NCBI GenBank assembly: GCA_006226595.1
Contig: SBGP01000098.1
Span: forward strand, 62,001 to 126,000
Reading direction: 5' to 3'
Length of the DNA: 64,000 nucleotides
DNA from: Deltaproteobacteria bacterium
Lineage (GTDB): Bacteria > Myxococcota_A > UBA796 > GCA-2862545
A program made the translations under genes and the position numbers. Under the pieces are notes generated by a model. It saw only the letters and a program-made list of their open reading frames with translations. It was not told the DNA's origin and ran no database searches. This document shows, piece by piece, positions 26,251-37,118 of the stretch; the first letter of the stretch is position 1; each line of letters opens with the position of its first letter.

Positions 26251-26643
26251 GTGCAGCTCGGCGCATTCTCGGTCAGCCTGTCCGTCAAGGACCTCGCGAC
26301 GTCGCGGTCCTTCTACGAGACGCTCGGCTTCGCCGTCACCGGCGGCAACGCCGAACACGGCTGGCTCGTGCTCAGGAACGGGGACGCCACGATCGGCCTG
26401 TTCCAGGGCATGTTCGAGGGCAACATCCTCACCTTCGCGCCGGGCCTCGACCGGGTCACCGCCGGCCCCATGGACGCGTTCCAGGACGTGCGCGACATCC
26501 AGGCGGCGCTACGCGAGGCCGGCATCGAGCCCCAGGACGGGGGCACGGACCCCGCGGCCACCGGCCCCGCGCACATCCGGCTCGTCGACCCGGACGGCAA
26601 CGCCATCCTCATCGACCAGTTCTTCCCGCGGCCGGGCGCGTGA
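26251..26643 (+). CDS. VOC-superfamily (glyoxalase-like) protein
   Basis: A 130-residue single-module vicinal oxygen chelate protein. The start FSVSLSVKDLATSRSFYETLGF is the classic first beta-alpha unit, and the end IRLVDPDGNAILIDQFFP is the second metal-side strand. Proteins of this size dimerise and serve as lyases, dioxygenases or resistance proteins; this one shows no specific substrate. GTG at 26251 follows GAGGGAG at five bases. It overlaps the next gene by GTGA, so the two are co-translated. Confidence 0.85.
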   Translation: MQLGAFSVSLSVKDLATSRSFYETLGFAVTGGNAEHGWLVLRNGDATIGLFQGMFEGNILTFAPGLDRVTAGPMDAFQDVRDIQAALREAGIEPQDGGTDPAATGPAHIRLVDPDGNAILIDQFFPRPGA

Positions 26644-27773
26644 GCCAGCCCGTCGAGATCGTCGAGGTCAGCTCCGCCGCCGACCGGGATGCCCTTCTCC
26701 ACCTGCCGATGGTGATCCAGGGCGGTGACCCGAACTTCGTGCCCGCCCTCGACCTGTGGATGAAGCGGCGGCTCGACCCCTCGAACCCGTTCTTCGACGA
26801 GTGCACCCTCAAGCTGTTCCTCGCCCGTCGCGGCGGCGCGGTCGTGGGCAGCATCTCCGCCCTGCTCGACCCGCGCTTCGTCGAGCATCGCGGCGAGAAG
26901 ACCTGCTTTTTCGGCTTCTTCGAGTGCATCGACGACCACGAGGTTGCCGAGGCGCTGATCGCGCGGGTTCGCGAGCAGGCCCGCGCGTGGGGCATGGAGC
27001 GGGTCCGTGGGCCCCGCAACCTCACCCGGGTCGAGGACGTGGGCCTGACGGTCGAGGGCTTCGACACCCGCCCACCGTTCATGGTGCTGCAGCACCCGCC
27101 CTACTACCAGCGGCTGCTCGAGGCCGCGGGCTTCGCGAAGCACCACGACGTGCTCGCCTACGACATCGATCTCTTCGACGCCGAGGGCCACCCCAAGCCG
27201 CTGCCGCCGAAGCTCGCGTCCAAGGCCGCCGCCTGCGACATCCCGGGGCTCGAGGTGCGACGGGTGCGCTATCGCAGCGTGAACCACGACCTTCGCCTGG
27301 CTCACACCTGCTTCGTCGAGGCGTACCGCTCGGTGCCCGAGACCACGCCCATGCCGCTCGACCAGTTCGTGTCCCTGGGCAAGGCCTTCCTGCTCATCGC
27401 ACAGCGCGACATGATCCAGCTCGCGACCGTGAACGGCGAAGCCGCCGGATTCACGGTGTGCGTACCCGAGCTCAACGAGGCCTTCGCCGAGGTCGGTGGC
27501 AAGGTCCTCCCCCTCGGGTGGGCGCGCTTCCTGCGGGGGATGCGCCACGTGCGCACGGCGAGCTTCAAGCTGATCGGCGTGCTGCCCGAGTACAAGGGCA
27601 CGGGTCTACACGCGAAGCTGATCGAAGGCACGATTGCGGGGGTCCGACGCGCCGGGTTCACCCGCCTCGAGGGCAGCGTCATCGACGAGCGAAACGGCCC
27701 GATGCGCGCGGTCGTCGAGGGAGCCGGCCTCGAGGTGTACCGCCGCTACCGGTTCTACGACCTCGAGCTGTGA
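26640..27773 (+). CDS. GNAT-like acetyltransferase-fold protein
   Basis: A 377-residue protein with a C-terminal GNAT-like region: SFKLIGVLPEYKGTGLHAKLIEGTI (about 301-325) matches the acetyl-CoA loop, followed by EGSVIDERNGPMRAVVEGAG. The N-terminal half (VIQGGDPNFVPALDLWMKRRLDPSNPFF and GPRNLTRVEDVGL) belongs to a large family of bacterial proteins of about 370-390 residues with no established reaction. It is co-translated with the VOC protein by GTGA. No signal peptide. The start GTG at 26640 is fixed by the overlap. Confidence 0.78.
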   Translation: MSQPVEIVEVSSAADRDALLHLPMVIQGGDPNFVPALDLWMKRRLDPSNPFFDECTLKLFLARRGGAVVGSISALLDPRFVEHRGEKTCFFGFFECIDDHEVAEALIARVREQARAWGMERVRGPRNLTRVEDVGLTVEGFDTRPPFMVLQHPPYYQRLLEAAGFAKHHDVLAYDIDLFDAEGHPKPLPPKLASKAAACDIPGLEVRRVRYRSVNHDLRLAHTCFVEAYRSVPETTPMPLDQFVSLGKAFLLIAQRDMIQLATVNGEAAGFTVCVPELNEAFAEVGGKVLPLGWARFLRGMRHVRTASFKLIGVLPEYKGTGLHAKLIEGTIAGVRRAGFTRLEGSVIDERNGPMRAVVEGAGLEVYRRYRFYDLEL

Positions 27774-28042
27774 CGAGATGCGTGGCCTGCCCCGCTCTGG
27801 TGATCCCGCGCCATGAGGTTCCCAACTCGAGCGGCACGGGCCGACCTGCCGAAACAGCGAGCGAGGCAGGCCACACGCGCGCAGCGATGCACGACGCGTG
27901 CCACCGCGAGCCCAGGTCCGACGAGCCGCATCGCAACCTGATCGAGCGGGATGCGCGCCCGCTCCACCGCATTCACGGCCTGCACTTTCGGCAGGCAGCA
28001 CGCAGACACCGCAGCGACGGGCACCCGTGCTACACCGCGTCC

Positions 28043-28318
28043 ATGGCTCACGTGCACTTCACCCACCACCTGAGGCGCTTCTTCCCGGCTCTCGGCGACC
28101 CCGAGCCCGTGGATGCGGCGACGGCGGCCGAGCTCGTGGCGGCTCTCGACGCTCGCCACCCCGGGCTCGCGGCGTACCTCGTCGACGACGCTGGCCGCAT
28201 GCGCAAGCACGTGAACCTGTTCGTGGACGGCGAGATGGTCGCCGACCGCGAGCGCCTCTCCGACGCCCTCTCCCCCACGGCCGAGGTCTATGTGATCCAG
28301 GCCCTCTCCGGAGGATGA
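28043..28318 (+). CDS. MoaD/ThiS-like ubiquitin-fold protein
   Basis: A 91-residue protein of the MoaD/ThiS sulfur-carrier fold. It begins VHFTHHLRRFF, has the central segment RMRKHVNLFVDGEMV, and ends ALSGG, with the terminal Gly-Gly that is adenylated or thiocarboxylated in this family. No ThiF/MoeB activating gene, and no other molybdopterin or thiamine gene, lies nearby. The stop overlaps the start of the beta-propeller gene (ATGA), so the pair is co-translated and probably works together. Preceded by a 269-base region in which I see no gene. Confidence 0.82.
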   Translation: MAHVHFTHHLRRFFPALGDPEPVDAATAAELVAALDARHPGLAAYLVDDAGRMRKHVNLFVDGEMVADRERLSDALSPTAEVYVIQALSGG

Positions 28319-29403
28319 CCTTGTCCGAAACCCTGCTCCTCGGCACCCGCAAGGGCCTGTTCACCCTTGTCGACGACGGCAGAGGCTACGCGGTGACCGA
28401 CCTCGCGCACGCCGGCATTCCCGTGCAGTACGCCATGCGCGATGCCCGCGACGGCACGATCTGGGCGGCGCTGGACCACGGACACTGGGGAGCCAAGCTC
28501 GCCCGCAAGCGCGTGGACGGTGCGTGGGAGGAGGTGCAGGCCCCCGCCTATCCCGACGGCGAGGTGCTCAAGACCGGCGCGCCGGCGACGCTCGAGCAGA
28601 TCTGGATCATCGCCGAGGGCGGCGAGGACAACCCGGACCGGCTGTACATCGGCACCAACCCGGGCGGACTCTTCGTCAGCGAGGACCGTGGCGATACCTG
28701 GGAGCTCGTGCGCGGCTTGTGGGACCACCCGACGCGGCTCGGCGGCATGGGGTGGTTCGGCGGCGGACGCGACACGCCGGGTATCCACAGCATCCTCGTC
28801 GACCCGCGCTACAACGAGCGCGTGCTCGTCGGCATCTCGTGTGCGGGCGTCTTCGAGACCGCAGACGGCGGCGCGACGTGGATCCCGCGCAACCACGGGG
28901 TCACGGCGGACTTCCTCCCCGACCCCACCTCCGAGGTCGGCGTCGACCCGCACTTCGTGGCCATGTCCCCCACCGACCCCGAGGTGCTGTGGCAGCAGAA
29001 CCACTGCGGCATCTGGGTCAGCCGGGACGGCGCGACCCGGTGGACCGCCGTACACGAGCCCGAAGGCCCGGCGAAGTTCGGCTTCCCGATCTGCGTGCAT
29101 CCCGACAAGCCCGGCACCGCCTGGGTGATCCCCGGGATCAGCGACGGAAAGCGCATGGCCATCGATGGCAAGCTCATGGTGCTGCGCACCGACGACTTCG
29201 GCGAGACATGGACCTCGACGAGTGAGGGCCTGCCCCAGGAAAACGCCTGGGACATCGTGTTCCGCCACGCCTTCGACAACCGCGGAGAGCGACTCGCCTT
29301 CGGCAGCACCACTGGCAATGCCTTCGTGTCGACCGACGGCGGCTCCCGGTGGACCAGCCTCGGCAACCACTTCCCTCCCGTGTACTCGGTGCGGTTCGCG
29401 TAG
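28315..29403 (+). CDS. BNR/sialidase-like beta-propeller protein
   Basis: A 362-residue protein made of beta-propeller blades with Asp-box (BNR) motifs: SEDRGDTWELV, ETADGGATWIP, SRDGATRWTAV, RTDDFGETWTS and STDGGSRWTSL. The layout resembles sialidase/YCF48/VPS10-like propellers, but neither the Arg triad of true sialidases nor a signal peptide is evident, so it is probably a cytoplasmic binding or scaffold propeller. Its start ATG overlaps the stop of the MoaD/ThiS-like gene. I recall this kind of pairing from other genomes but not a demonstrated function. Confidence 0.82.
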   Translation: MTLSETLLLGTRKGLFTLVDDGRGYAVTDLAHAGIPVQYAMRDARDGTIWAALDHGHWGAKLARKRVDGAWEEVQAPAYPDGEVLKTGAPATLEQIWIIAEGGEDNPDRLYIGTNPGGLFVSEDRGDTWELVRGLWDHPTRLGGMGWFGGGRDTPGIHSILVDPRYNERVLVGISCAGVFETADGGATWIPRNHGVTADFLPDPTSEVGVDPHFVAMSPTDPEVLWQQNHCGIWVSRDGATRWTAVHEPEGPAKFGFPICVHPDKPGTAWVIPGISDGKRMAIDGKLMVLRTDDFGETWTSTSEGLPQENAWDIVFRHAFDNRGERLAFGSTTGNAFVSTDGGSRWTSLGNHFPPVYSVRFA

Positions 29404-29434
29404 CTGGTGTCGGGCGCGGGGCTCGGGTCATACT

Positions 29435-29455
29435 CGGGGCTCGAAGGGAGCCCCG
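29435..29455 (+). promoter_or_regulatory. Hairpin covering the ribosome binding site of the propeller lipoprotein
   Basis: A perfect 8-bp stem CGGGGCTC / GAGCCCCG with loop GAAGG, ending one base before the ATG at 29456. The likely Shine-Dalgarno AGGGAG (29445-29450) lies partly in the loop and partly in the 3' arm. A second copy of the 5' arm (CGGGGCTCG) occurs at 29417-29425 and could compete for pairing. Confidence 0.5.
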
Positions 29456-30475
29456 ATGCGTGCCTGGATCCTGTTGTGCCTGCCCCTCATCGCCTGTGAT
29501 CTCGGCGAGATCGTCGGCGCGAGCGGCGGAACCGACCATCCGTGCGTCGGCCATCGCACCGACACGCTGTGGGTCGACGACGACGACAGCGTGTGGGTCG
29601 GCTGCGGCACGACCACCTCCGGCACCGGGCTGTACGCGAGCGGCGACCTCGGCGAGAGCTGGGCCGCGGTCGAGGGCTTCGACAGCTTCCGGAGCACCCA
29701 CGTGCATCGCGCGAGCGACGGGCGGCTGTACATCGCGGGTACCGACACCAACGGCACGGACCGGGTGCGCAGCCTCGAGGGCGACGCGGTGACCACGGTG
29801 TTCGCGTCGCAGTCCCAGACCTGGAACAGCTTTCACGCGGGGTCCTTCGCACGCCTGGCCAGCGGGCTCGCGGTGGCCGAGTCGCTCACCGGCGCCGACC
29901 TCGCCTGGCGCGCGAGCGATGGCGACGCGTGGCAGGACGGGTACGGCTGGTGGACCGACGACAGCAGTCACCAGGTGCTCGACATGGTCGTGCACGGCGA
30001 CACCCTGGTCGCGGTGGGCAGCACGATCATCGAGCCGCCGCAGGTGTTCGTCGCCGACACGACCGCGGGCTTCGCGATGAGCCCCACCGTGCTCGCCGCG
30101 TTCTCGGGTGAGCTGTGGACGGTGGACTCCGACGGCAGCGGGCTCGTCGTCGGTGGAGTGGACCAGGATGCGGACGTGGGCTTCGTCGCATGGACGAGCG
30201 GGGACCCGGCCGACGCGATTGCGTGGACGACCCTCGAGGTGTCCGAGCTCGCGGAGGGCCCGACCTGGGTACGCGGTGTATGCCGCCGAGGCGACGTGCT
30301 CGTCGCCGCAGCCGAGTTCACCGTGTCCGGCGACGGGCTGTTGCTCGTGTCGCGCGATGGCGGAGACAGCTGGCGCGACGAGACCCCCGACGATGCGCCC
30401 TCGCTCTCGCAGTGCGTGGTCCATGGTGACCGTCTCGTGATCACCGGCGCCGAGGGCTACTTCCGTGTGCTGTGA
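29456..30475 (+). CDS. Lipoprotein with predicted beta-propeller
   Basis: A 339-residue exported lipoprotein: signal peptide with lipobox LIAC (Cys about residue 14). The mature chain has repeated strand pairs and Asp-box-like motifs such as YASGDLGESWAAV and VSRDGGDSWRDE, so it is probably a BNR/VPS10-like propeller. No catalytic residues can be named. It follows the cytoplasmic propeller gene by 52 bases, and a hairpin sits over its ribosome binding site. Four cysteines are present in the mature chain, which could form two disulfides. Confidence 0.78.
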   Translation: MRAWILLCLPLIACDLGEIVGASGGTDHPCVGHRTDTLWVDDDDSVWVGCGTTTSGTGLYASGDLGESWAAVEGFDSFRSTHVHRASDGRLYIAGTDTNGTDRVRSLEGDAVTTVFASQSQTWNSFHAGSFARLASGLAVAESLTGADLAWRASDGDAWQDGYGWWTDDSSHQVLDMVVHGDTLVAVGSTIIEPPQVFVADTTAGFAMSPTVLAAFSGELWTVDSDGSGLVVGGVDQDADVGFVAWTSGDPADAIAWTTLEVSELAEGPTWVRGVCRRGDVLVAAAEFTVSGDGLLLVSRDGGDSWRDETPDDAPSLSQCVVHGDRLVITGAEGYFRVL

Positions 30476-30521
30476 CGCACGCCGAACGGCTGGGCGCGCG
30501 ACCTCGGGTTAGCGTCTACCC

Positions 30522-31637
30522 ATGGCTCGTCCCCCGATCGTCGAGAAGCGCCCCCTGGACCGCAAGGTGTGGTTCGTGAGCGACCTGCACCTTGGCGACG
30601 GCACGCCGTCCGACGTGTTCTTCGGCAAGGACCGGCACCTGATGGCGCTGTGCGCCGCGGTCGAGCGGGAAGACGGCCTGCTCGTCATCGGTGGCGATGC
30701 GATGGACTTCCACCAGGCCTTCTCGTTCACACGCATCCTGCGGGCCCACCAGGAGCTGCTGTCGTCGATGTCGCGGCTCGCCCGCGCGAACCGCCTGGTC
30801 TACGTCGTCGGCAACCACGACTACGACATCAGCTTCTACCGCGAGATCCTCGGCTTCCCGGTGTGCGACGAGCTGCACCTCGGTGACGACATCCTCGTCA
30901 TGCACGGGCATCAGCACGACCCGTTCATCGGCGTCGAGTTCGAGAAGGGGCAGCTGGGCACCAAGGTGCACCACTTCTTCGAGCGGTACATGAACACGTG
31001 GATTCGCATCCCACTGGGCGAGTTCTACACGGTTCCGAACCGCCTCGTGTTCTACCTGATGCACAAGTTCGCCCTGTTCGCGAACGGCTGGGCCGCGCTC
31101 GCGGCGGCCGTCGGCTGGGAGACGCCCAGCGATGCGCTCAAGACCCAGCTCGACTTCTGGGCTCGCTCGAACATGGGCGACCCGATGTGCATCTTCCGGC
31201 CCGTGACCGACCACGTGCGCGAGGGCCAGTGGAAGACGGTCGTCTGTGGCCACTCGCACCTGCCCGGCATCGTGCCCATCGGCGAGCGCACCTACTGCAA
31301 CACCGGCAGCTGGACCTTCGCGAGCAGCTATTACCTGACCTGCGATCAGGGCGAGTGGCGCTGCCGCGACTGGATCACCGGCCGCGAGCTCACGCACGAG
31401 TTCTACGGCCCCCTGCTCGACGGCACCATCGACGAGAAGGACTTCTGGCAGTGGTGGCGCGAGAACTACATGGGCTTCCTGCGCTTCCGCGAAGGCGAGG
31501 AGCGCCGCGGCCGCCTGCGAGGCTGGGAGAGCTACATCCGCGACTCCCAGTACCTGGCCCAGATCGGCGAGCCGTTGGCCCCGCTGGACCTGCCGATTGC
31601 CGAGGACGACGAGGCCGTCGAGATCGCCGCCAGCTGA
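30522..31637 (+). CDS. Metallophosphoesterase (LpxH-like)
   Basis: A 371-residue calcineurin-fold phosphoesterase. All five metal motifs are visible: [37 protein letters not shown] and VCGHSHLPG. The order and the HGHxxD form resemble UDP-2,3-diacylglucosamine hydrolases of lipid A synthesis, but the protein is about 120 residues longer than LpxH and has amphipathic or hydrophobic stretches near 170-190 ([20 protein letters not shown]), suggesting membrane contact. No signal peptide. It lies 34 bases upstream of lon. Confidence 0.85.
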   Translation: MARPPIVEKRPLDRKVWFVSDLHLGDGTPSDVFFGKDRHLMALCAAVEREDGLLVIGGDAMDFHQAFSFTRILRAHQELLSSMSRLARANRLVYVVGNHDYDISFYREILGFPVCDELHLGDDILVMHGHQHDPFIGVEFEKGQLGTKVHHFFERYMNTWIRIPLGEFYTVPNRLVFYLMHKFALFANGWAALAAAVGWETPSDALKTQLDFWARSNMGDPMCIFRPVTDHVREGQWKTVVCGHSHLPGIVPIGERTYCNTGSWTFASSYYLTCDQGEWRCRDWITGRELTHEFYGPLLDGTIDEKDFWQWWRENYMGFLRFREGEERRGRLRGWESYIRDSQYLAQIGEPLAPLDLPIAEDDEAVEIAAS

Positions 31638-31671
31638 TGCGTTAAGGGTGCGGTTTCCCCGGGAGGCCTCT

Positions 31672-33969
<2,298 letters not shown>

Positions 33970-34145
33970 CAGGCTGCTGAAAGAGTCGGACCGAGTGGTC
34001 CGAGGGCCGTTTCGCGGATTCGGCCGGTCGCGCAGCGATTCACCGAAAGTCGAGGAGGAAGCCACTGAAGTACGTGACCGACGAGACGACGGACGAAGGC
34101 GTGAAACGGGTCCAGAGCGCGACGGGAGAGCATTTCAGCAGCCTG
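33970..34145. mobile_element. MITE-like inverted-repeat element, copy 2, with CTAG target duplication
   Basis: A 176-bp element with perfect 13-bp terminal inverted repeats CAGGCTGCTGAAA (33970-33982) and TTTCAGCAGCCTG (34133-34145). Both ends are flanked by CTAG (33966-33969 and 34146-34149), consistent with target-site duplication. No transposase gene. The interior closely matches the element at 5547-5723. It separates lon from a convergent lipoprotein gene, and with its palindromic ends might act as a transcription barrier. Confidence 0.88.
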
Positions 34146-34151
34146 CTAGGG

Positions 34152-35303
34152 CTAGGCGCCCGCCTGCTGCAGGCAGTAGTCGAAGCGCCGCTCGCACGCG
34201 AGCGGGTCGTTGCCCGTGGCAAGGCACTCTTCGAAGCTGCGCTCGCACACGGCGACGGGGTCGTTCGGGTCGGTGGGCGTCGTCGGATCGCCGTAGCACT
34301 CGCGGACGCGGGTCTCGCACTCGATCGGCGCCAGTCCCTCGTCCAGGCACTGCTCGTACACCCCCGCGCAGGGGTCGACGTCGGGGTCGGTGCCCCAGCA
34401 CGACGCGAGCTCCTCTTCGCACACCCTCGGGTCGATGCCGGAGGCCAGGCACGCCTCGAAGCGCAGATCGCACTCGTCGGGCGGCGGGCCCTCGCCGATG
34501 CACTCGGCGAGTTGCTGATCGCAGCGTGACGGGTCGATACCGGCGTCCAGGCACTCCGCGTACTGGCTGTCACAGCCGGGCTCGGTGGCGCCCGCGCACC
34601 ACTCGTACTCGGCGTAGCAGACGTAGGGATCCGCACCCGCCTCGATGCAGTCGACCATCTGCTCTTCGCAGGTCGCCGGGTTCATGCACGTCTCGTACTC
34701 GACCATGCACGCGCCCGGGTCGACACCCGACTCGATGCAGCCGATGAGCTCGGCCTCGCACGGGTCGACGTTCGGGTCGGGGTCGACGCCGACGCAGTCG
34801 TCGAGCATCGCCGCACACTCCTCTTCGGGAAGGCCCATGGCCAGGCACTCCTCGAAGCGAAGCTCGCAAGGATCGGGCTCGTCCCCACCTACGCACTGGT
34901 CGTACTGCCAGTGGCACTCGTCCGGCGGCAGCCAGCCGGTGCTCAGACACTGGTCCAGCTCGTCCTCGCAGGTCCACGGGTCCGGGTCGCTGATGCCCAG
35001 GCAGTCGTTGAACGCCTGGTCGCAGGTCAACGGGTCGATGCCGGCGTCGAGGCAGAGGAAGTACTCCTCCTCGCACTGCTCGGATGGAAGCGCGTCATCG
35101 GGGATGCCGTCGCCGTTCGCATCGGTCCACCCGTCGGGGTCGTCCTTCGAAGGGTCGCCCGTCGCCGGGTCTTCGCCTGGCGCGCCGTTGTCGGGCACCG
35201 TGCCGTCGGCCGTGGGCTCACCCACGACGGCACCGGTCGGCTCCCAGCATCCGCCGAGGGAGAGGAGCAACGCCGCAAGGGCGAGGCGGCTGACAACGTG
35301 CAT
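34152..35303 (-). CDS. Lipoprotein with nine CX6C-X9-CX6C repeats
   Basis: A 383-residue exported lipoprotein: lipobox LGGC (Cys about 19), then a Pro/Asp-rich linker to about residue 75 that includes a calcium-loop-like [10 protein letters not shown]. The rest is nine tandem repeats of Cys-x6-Cys-x9-Cys-x6-Cys (one repeat has x10), separated by short Asp/Pro/Gly spacers. A typical unit is [18 protein letters not shown] followed by six residues and Cys. That makes 36 evenly placed cysteines plus the lipid-bearing one. Each CX6C pair fits two turns of helix, so each unit is probably a disulfide-stapled helical hairpin. No family recognised. ATG at 35303 begins the signal peptide. Confidence 0.85.
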   Translation of the reverse strand: MHVVSRLALAALLLSLGGCWEPTGAVVGEPTADGTVPDNGAPGEDPATGDPSKDDPDGWTDANGDGIPDDALPSEQCEEEYFLCLDAGIDPLTCDQAFNDCLGISDPDPWTCEDELDQCLSTGWLPPDECHWQYDQCVGGDEPDPCELRFEECLAMGLPEEECAAMLDDCVGVDPDPNVDPCEAELIGCIESGVDPGACMVEYETCMNPATCEEQMVDCIEAGADPYVCYAEYEWCAGATEPGCDSQYAECLDAGIDPSRCDQQLAECIGEGPPPDECDLRFEACLASGIDPRVCEEELASCWGTDPDVDPCAGVYEQCLDEGLAPIECETRVRECYGDPTTPTDPNDPVAVCERSFEECLATGNDPLACERRFDYCLQQAGA

Positions 35304-35410
35304 GGAAACTCCCTCTCGGACGCTCCATTGTGTGCCGTAAGTGTGTGCTTCGTCCACCCCGTGGGCGACCTTCGGCGGAGCGTGATACCCCGCCGGCCTC
35401 CGGAGGTTCC

Positions 35411-36403
35411 ATGCCGACCAAGGCCGAGATTGCCGCGATCTACGACCAGCCCTTCATGGACCTGGTGTTCGAGGCGGCGAGCGTGCACCGCGCCCACCAC
35501 GACCCGAACCAGCTCCAGTGGTCGACCCTGCTGTCGATCAAGACCGGCGCCTGCCCCGAAGACTGCACCTACTGCTCGCAGTCCGCGCGCTGGAACACGG
35601 GCCTCGAGAAGGAGCCGCTGCTCAACGTCGAGCAGGTGCTCGCCAACGCCGAGATCGCCAAGGCCAACGGCTCGACTCGCTTCTGCATGGGTGCCGCGTG
35701 GCGTCGGGTGCCGAACAAGGCGATGCCCGAGCTCGTCGAGATGGTCAAGGGCGTGCGCGCGATGGGCATGGAGACGTGCATGACCCTCGGCACGGTCGAC
35801 GCCGAGCAGGCGAAGACCCTCGCCGAGGCTGGGCTCGACTACTACAACCACAACCTCGACACCTCCGAGGAGCACTACGGCAAGGTGATCACGACGCGCA
35901 CCTACCAGGAGCGGCTCGACACCCTGCAGACCGTGCGCGACGCCGGCATGAACGTGTGCTGCGGCGGCATCCTCGGCCTCGGCGAAGAGAACAACGACCG
36001 CATCGGCCTGCTGTGGCAGCTCGCGAACCTCGAGCAGCCGCCAGAGAGCGTGCCGGTGAACTCGCTGGTCGCCATCGAGGGCACCCCGCTGGCCGATCAG
36101 GGCGTGGAGCCGGTCGACGGCATCGACATGGTGCGCTTCATCGCCACCGCGCGCATCCTGATGCCGAAGAGCTACATCCGCCTCTCGGCAGGCCGCGAGG
36201 AGATGACCGACGAGCTCCAGGCCCTGTGCCTGCTCGCTGGCGCGAACTCGATGTTCACGGGCGAGCAGCTGCTCACCACGAAGAACCCGGCCTTCGAGCG
36301 CGACAAGGCGCTGCTCAAGCGCCTCGGCATGCGCATCGAGCGCATCGAGACCGCGCCGACGACGGCGTGCTCGACCGGTGCCGCGGCCGCGCCCGCGAAG
36401 TAG
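35411..36403 (+). CDS. bioB: Biotin synthase
   Basis: A 330-residue radical-SAM enzyme that inserts sulfur into dethiobiotin. The radical [4Fe-4S] motif is [14 protein letters not shown] (Cys-x3-Cys-x2-Cys, about residues 47-60). [31 protein letters not shown] and the C-terminal [15 protein letters not shown] are BioB landmarks, including those that hold the second cluster. Length is normal. No other bio genes are adjacent, so it is probably transcribed alone. ATG at 35411 follows GGAGG at five bases. Confidence 0.95.
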   Translation: MPTKAEIAAIYDQPFMDLVFEAASVHRAHHDPNQLQWSTLLSIKTGACPEDCTYCSQSARWNTGLEKEPLLNVEQVLANAEIAKANGSTRFCMGAAWRRVPNKAMPELVEMVKGVRAMGMETCMTLGTVDAEQAKTLAEAGLDYYNHNLDTSEEHYGKVITTRTYQERLDTLQTVRDAGMNVCCGGILGLGEENNDRIGLLWQLANLEQPPESVPVNSLVAIEGTPLADQGVEPVDGIDMVRFIATARILMPKSYIRLSAGREEMTDELQALCLLAGANSMFTGEQLLTTKNPAFERDKALLKRLGMRIERIETAPTTACSTGAAAAPAK

Positions 36404-36412
36404 GCGGCTGGG

Positions 36413-37003
36413 CTAGAGCAGCCCGCCGCGGACGCGCTTCATCATCTCGAGCCGGAAGGCCTCGGCCTCGTCCGGCCCGAGAATCTCCTCGACCTCGGCG
36501 CTGCACAGCTCGCGGGCAGCGGTGATGTCCTGCCGACCGTGAATCGGCGCGAGCTCGCCAGACTCGATGGCCTGGCGGGTGGCGGCGATGCTGTCCTGCA
36601 TCGTGGTGATCGACGCATGCAGGGCCGCGAACTCGTGCGGGGTGAGCTCCTCGCGATCCGCGTAGATGTCGAGCGCCTCGCCGGTGCTCTCGACCCACTC
36701 GCGGTGAGCCTCCGCGCGCTCGCCGACCCAGGCCTCGGCATCGTTCAGGGCCGGCTGGCGCGGCGTCTCGTCCCAGCCCGCGGTCTTCGTCGGGGCGTCA
36801 TCGGGAATCGGCATGCCGTTCGGTCCACGGCGCTCCCCACTCGCCGGGCCGTGGTCGTGGTCGTGGACCGGTGCCGCCGCCGGGGCCACCGTCACGGGGA
36901 CGGGCTCGATCGCGACCGTCTGCTCGGATCCGGGCCGCAGCGCGAGCGCGGCCCCTCCCGCCACGAACAGGGCGATGGCAGCGACCACAGCAGCACGACG
37001 CAT
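36413..37003 (-). CDS. Exported or membrane-anchored protein with His/Asp patch
   Basis: A 196-residue protein. Residues 1-22 are a single hydrophobic segment, either an uncleaved anchor or a signal peptide. Then comes a Pro/Val/Ala linker containing HDHDHG, a possible metal-binding patch, at about 47-52. The C-terminal half (about 85-196) is charged, helical and heptad-like (VGERAEAHREWVESTGEALD). No family recognised. It is convergent with bioB (9-base gap) and divergent from the deacetylase lipoprotein across about 115 bases. Confidence 0.72.
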   Translation of the reverse strand: MRRAAVVAAIALFVAGGAALALRPGSEQTVAIEPVPVTVAPAAAPVHDHDHGPASGERRGPNGMPIPDDAPTKTAGWDETPRQPALNDAEAWVGERAEAHREWVESTGEALDIYADREELTPHEFAALHASITTMQDSIAATRQAIESGELAPIHGRQDITAARELCSAEVEEILGPDEAEAFRLEMMKRVRGGLL

Positions 37004-37118
37004 GAACTCTCCGAGCGACCCCGCGCAGAGAAAATTGGCCAGCCGGTCAGTTTGAAGGTAGGCCTTGGGGTCGACGGTGTTCTATCTGCTCTTTCGGCCT
37101 TTTGCCGTGTGGTCGCCC

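Noticed and set aside
27774-28042. A small gene or RNA in the 269-base gap before the MoaD/ThiS-like gene
   Set aside because: No frame with a ribosome site and plausible composition, no tRNA-like arms, and no convincing hairpin could be identified.
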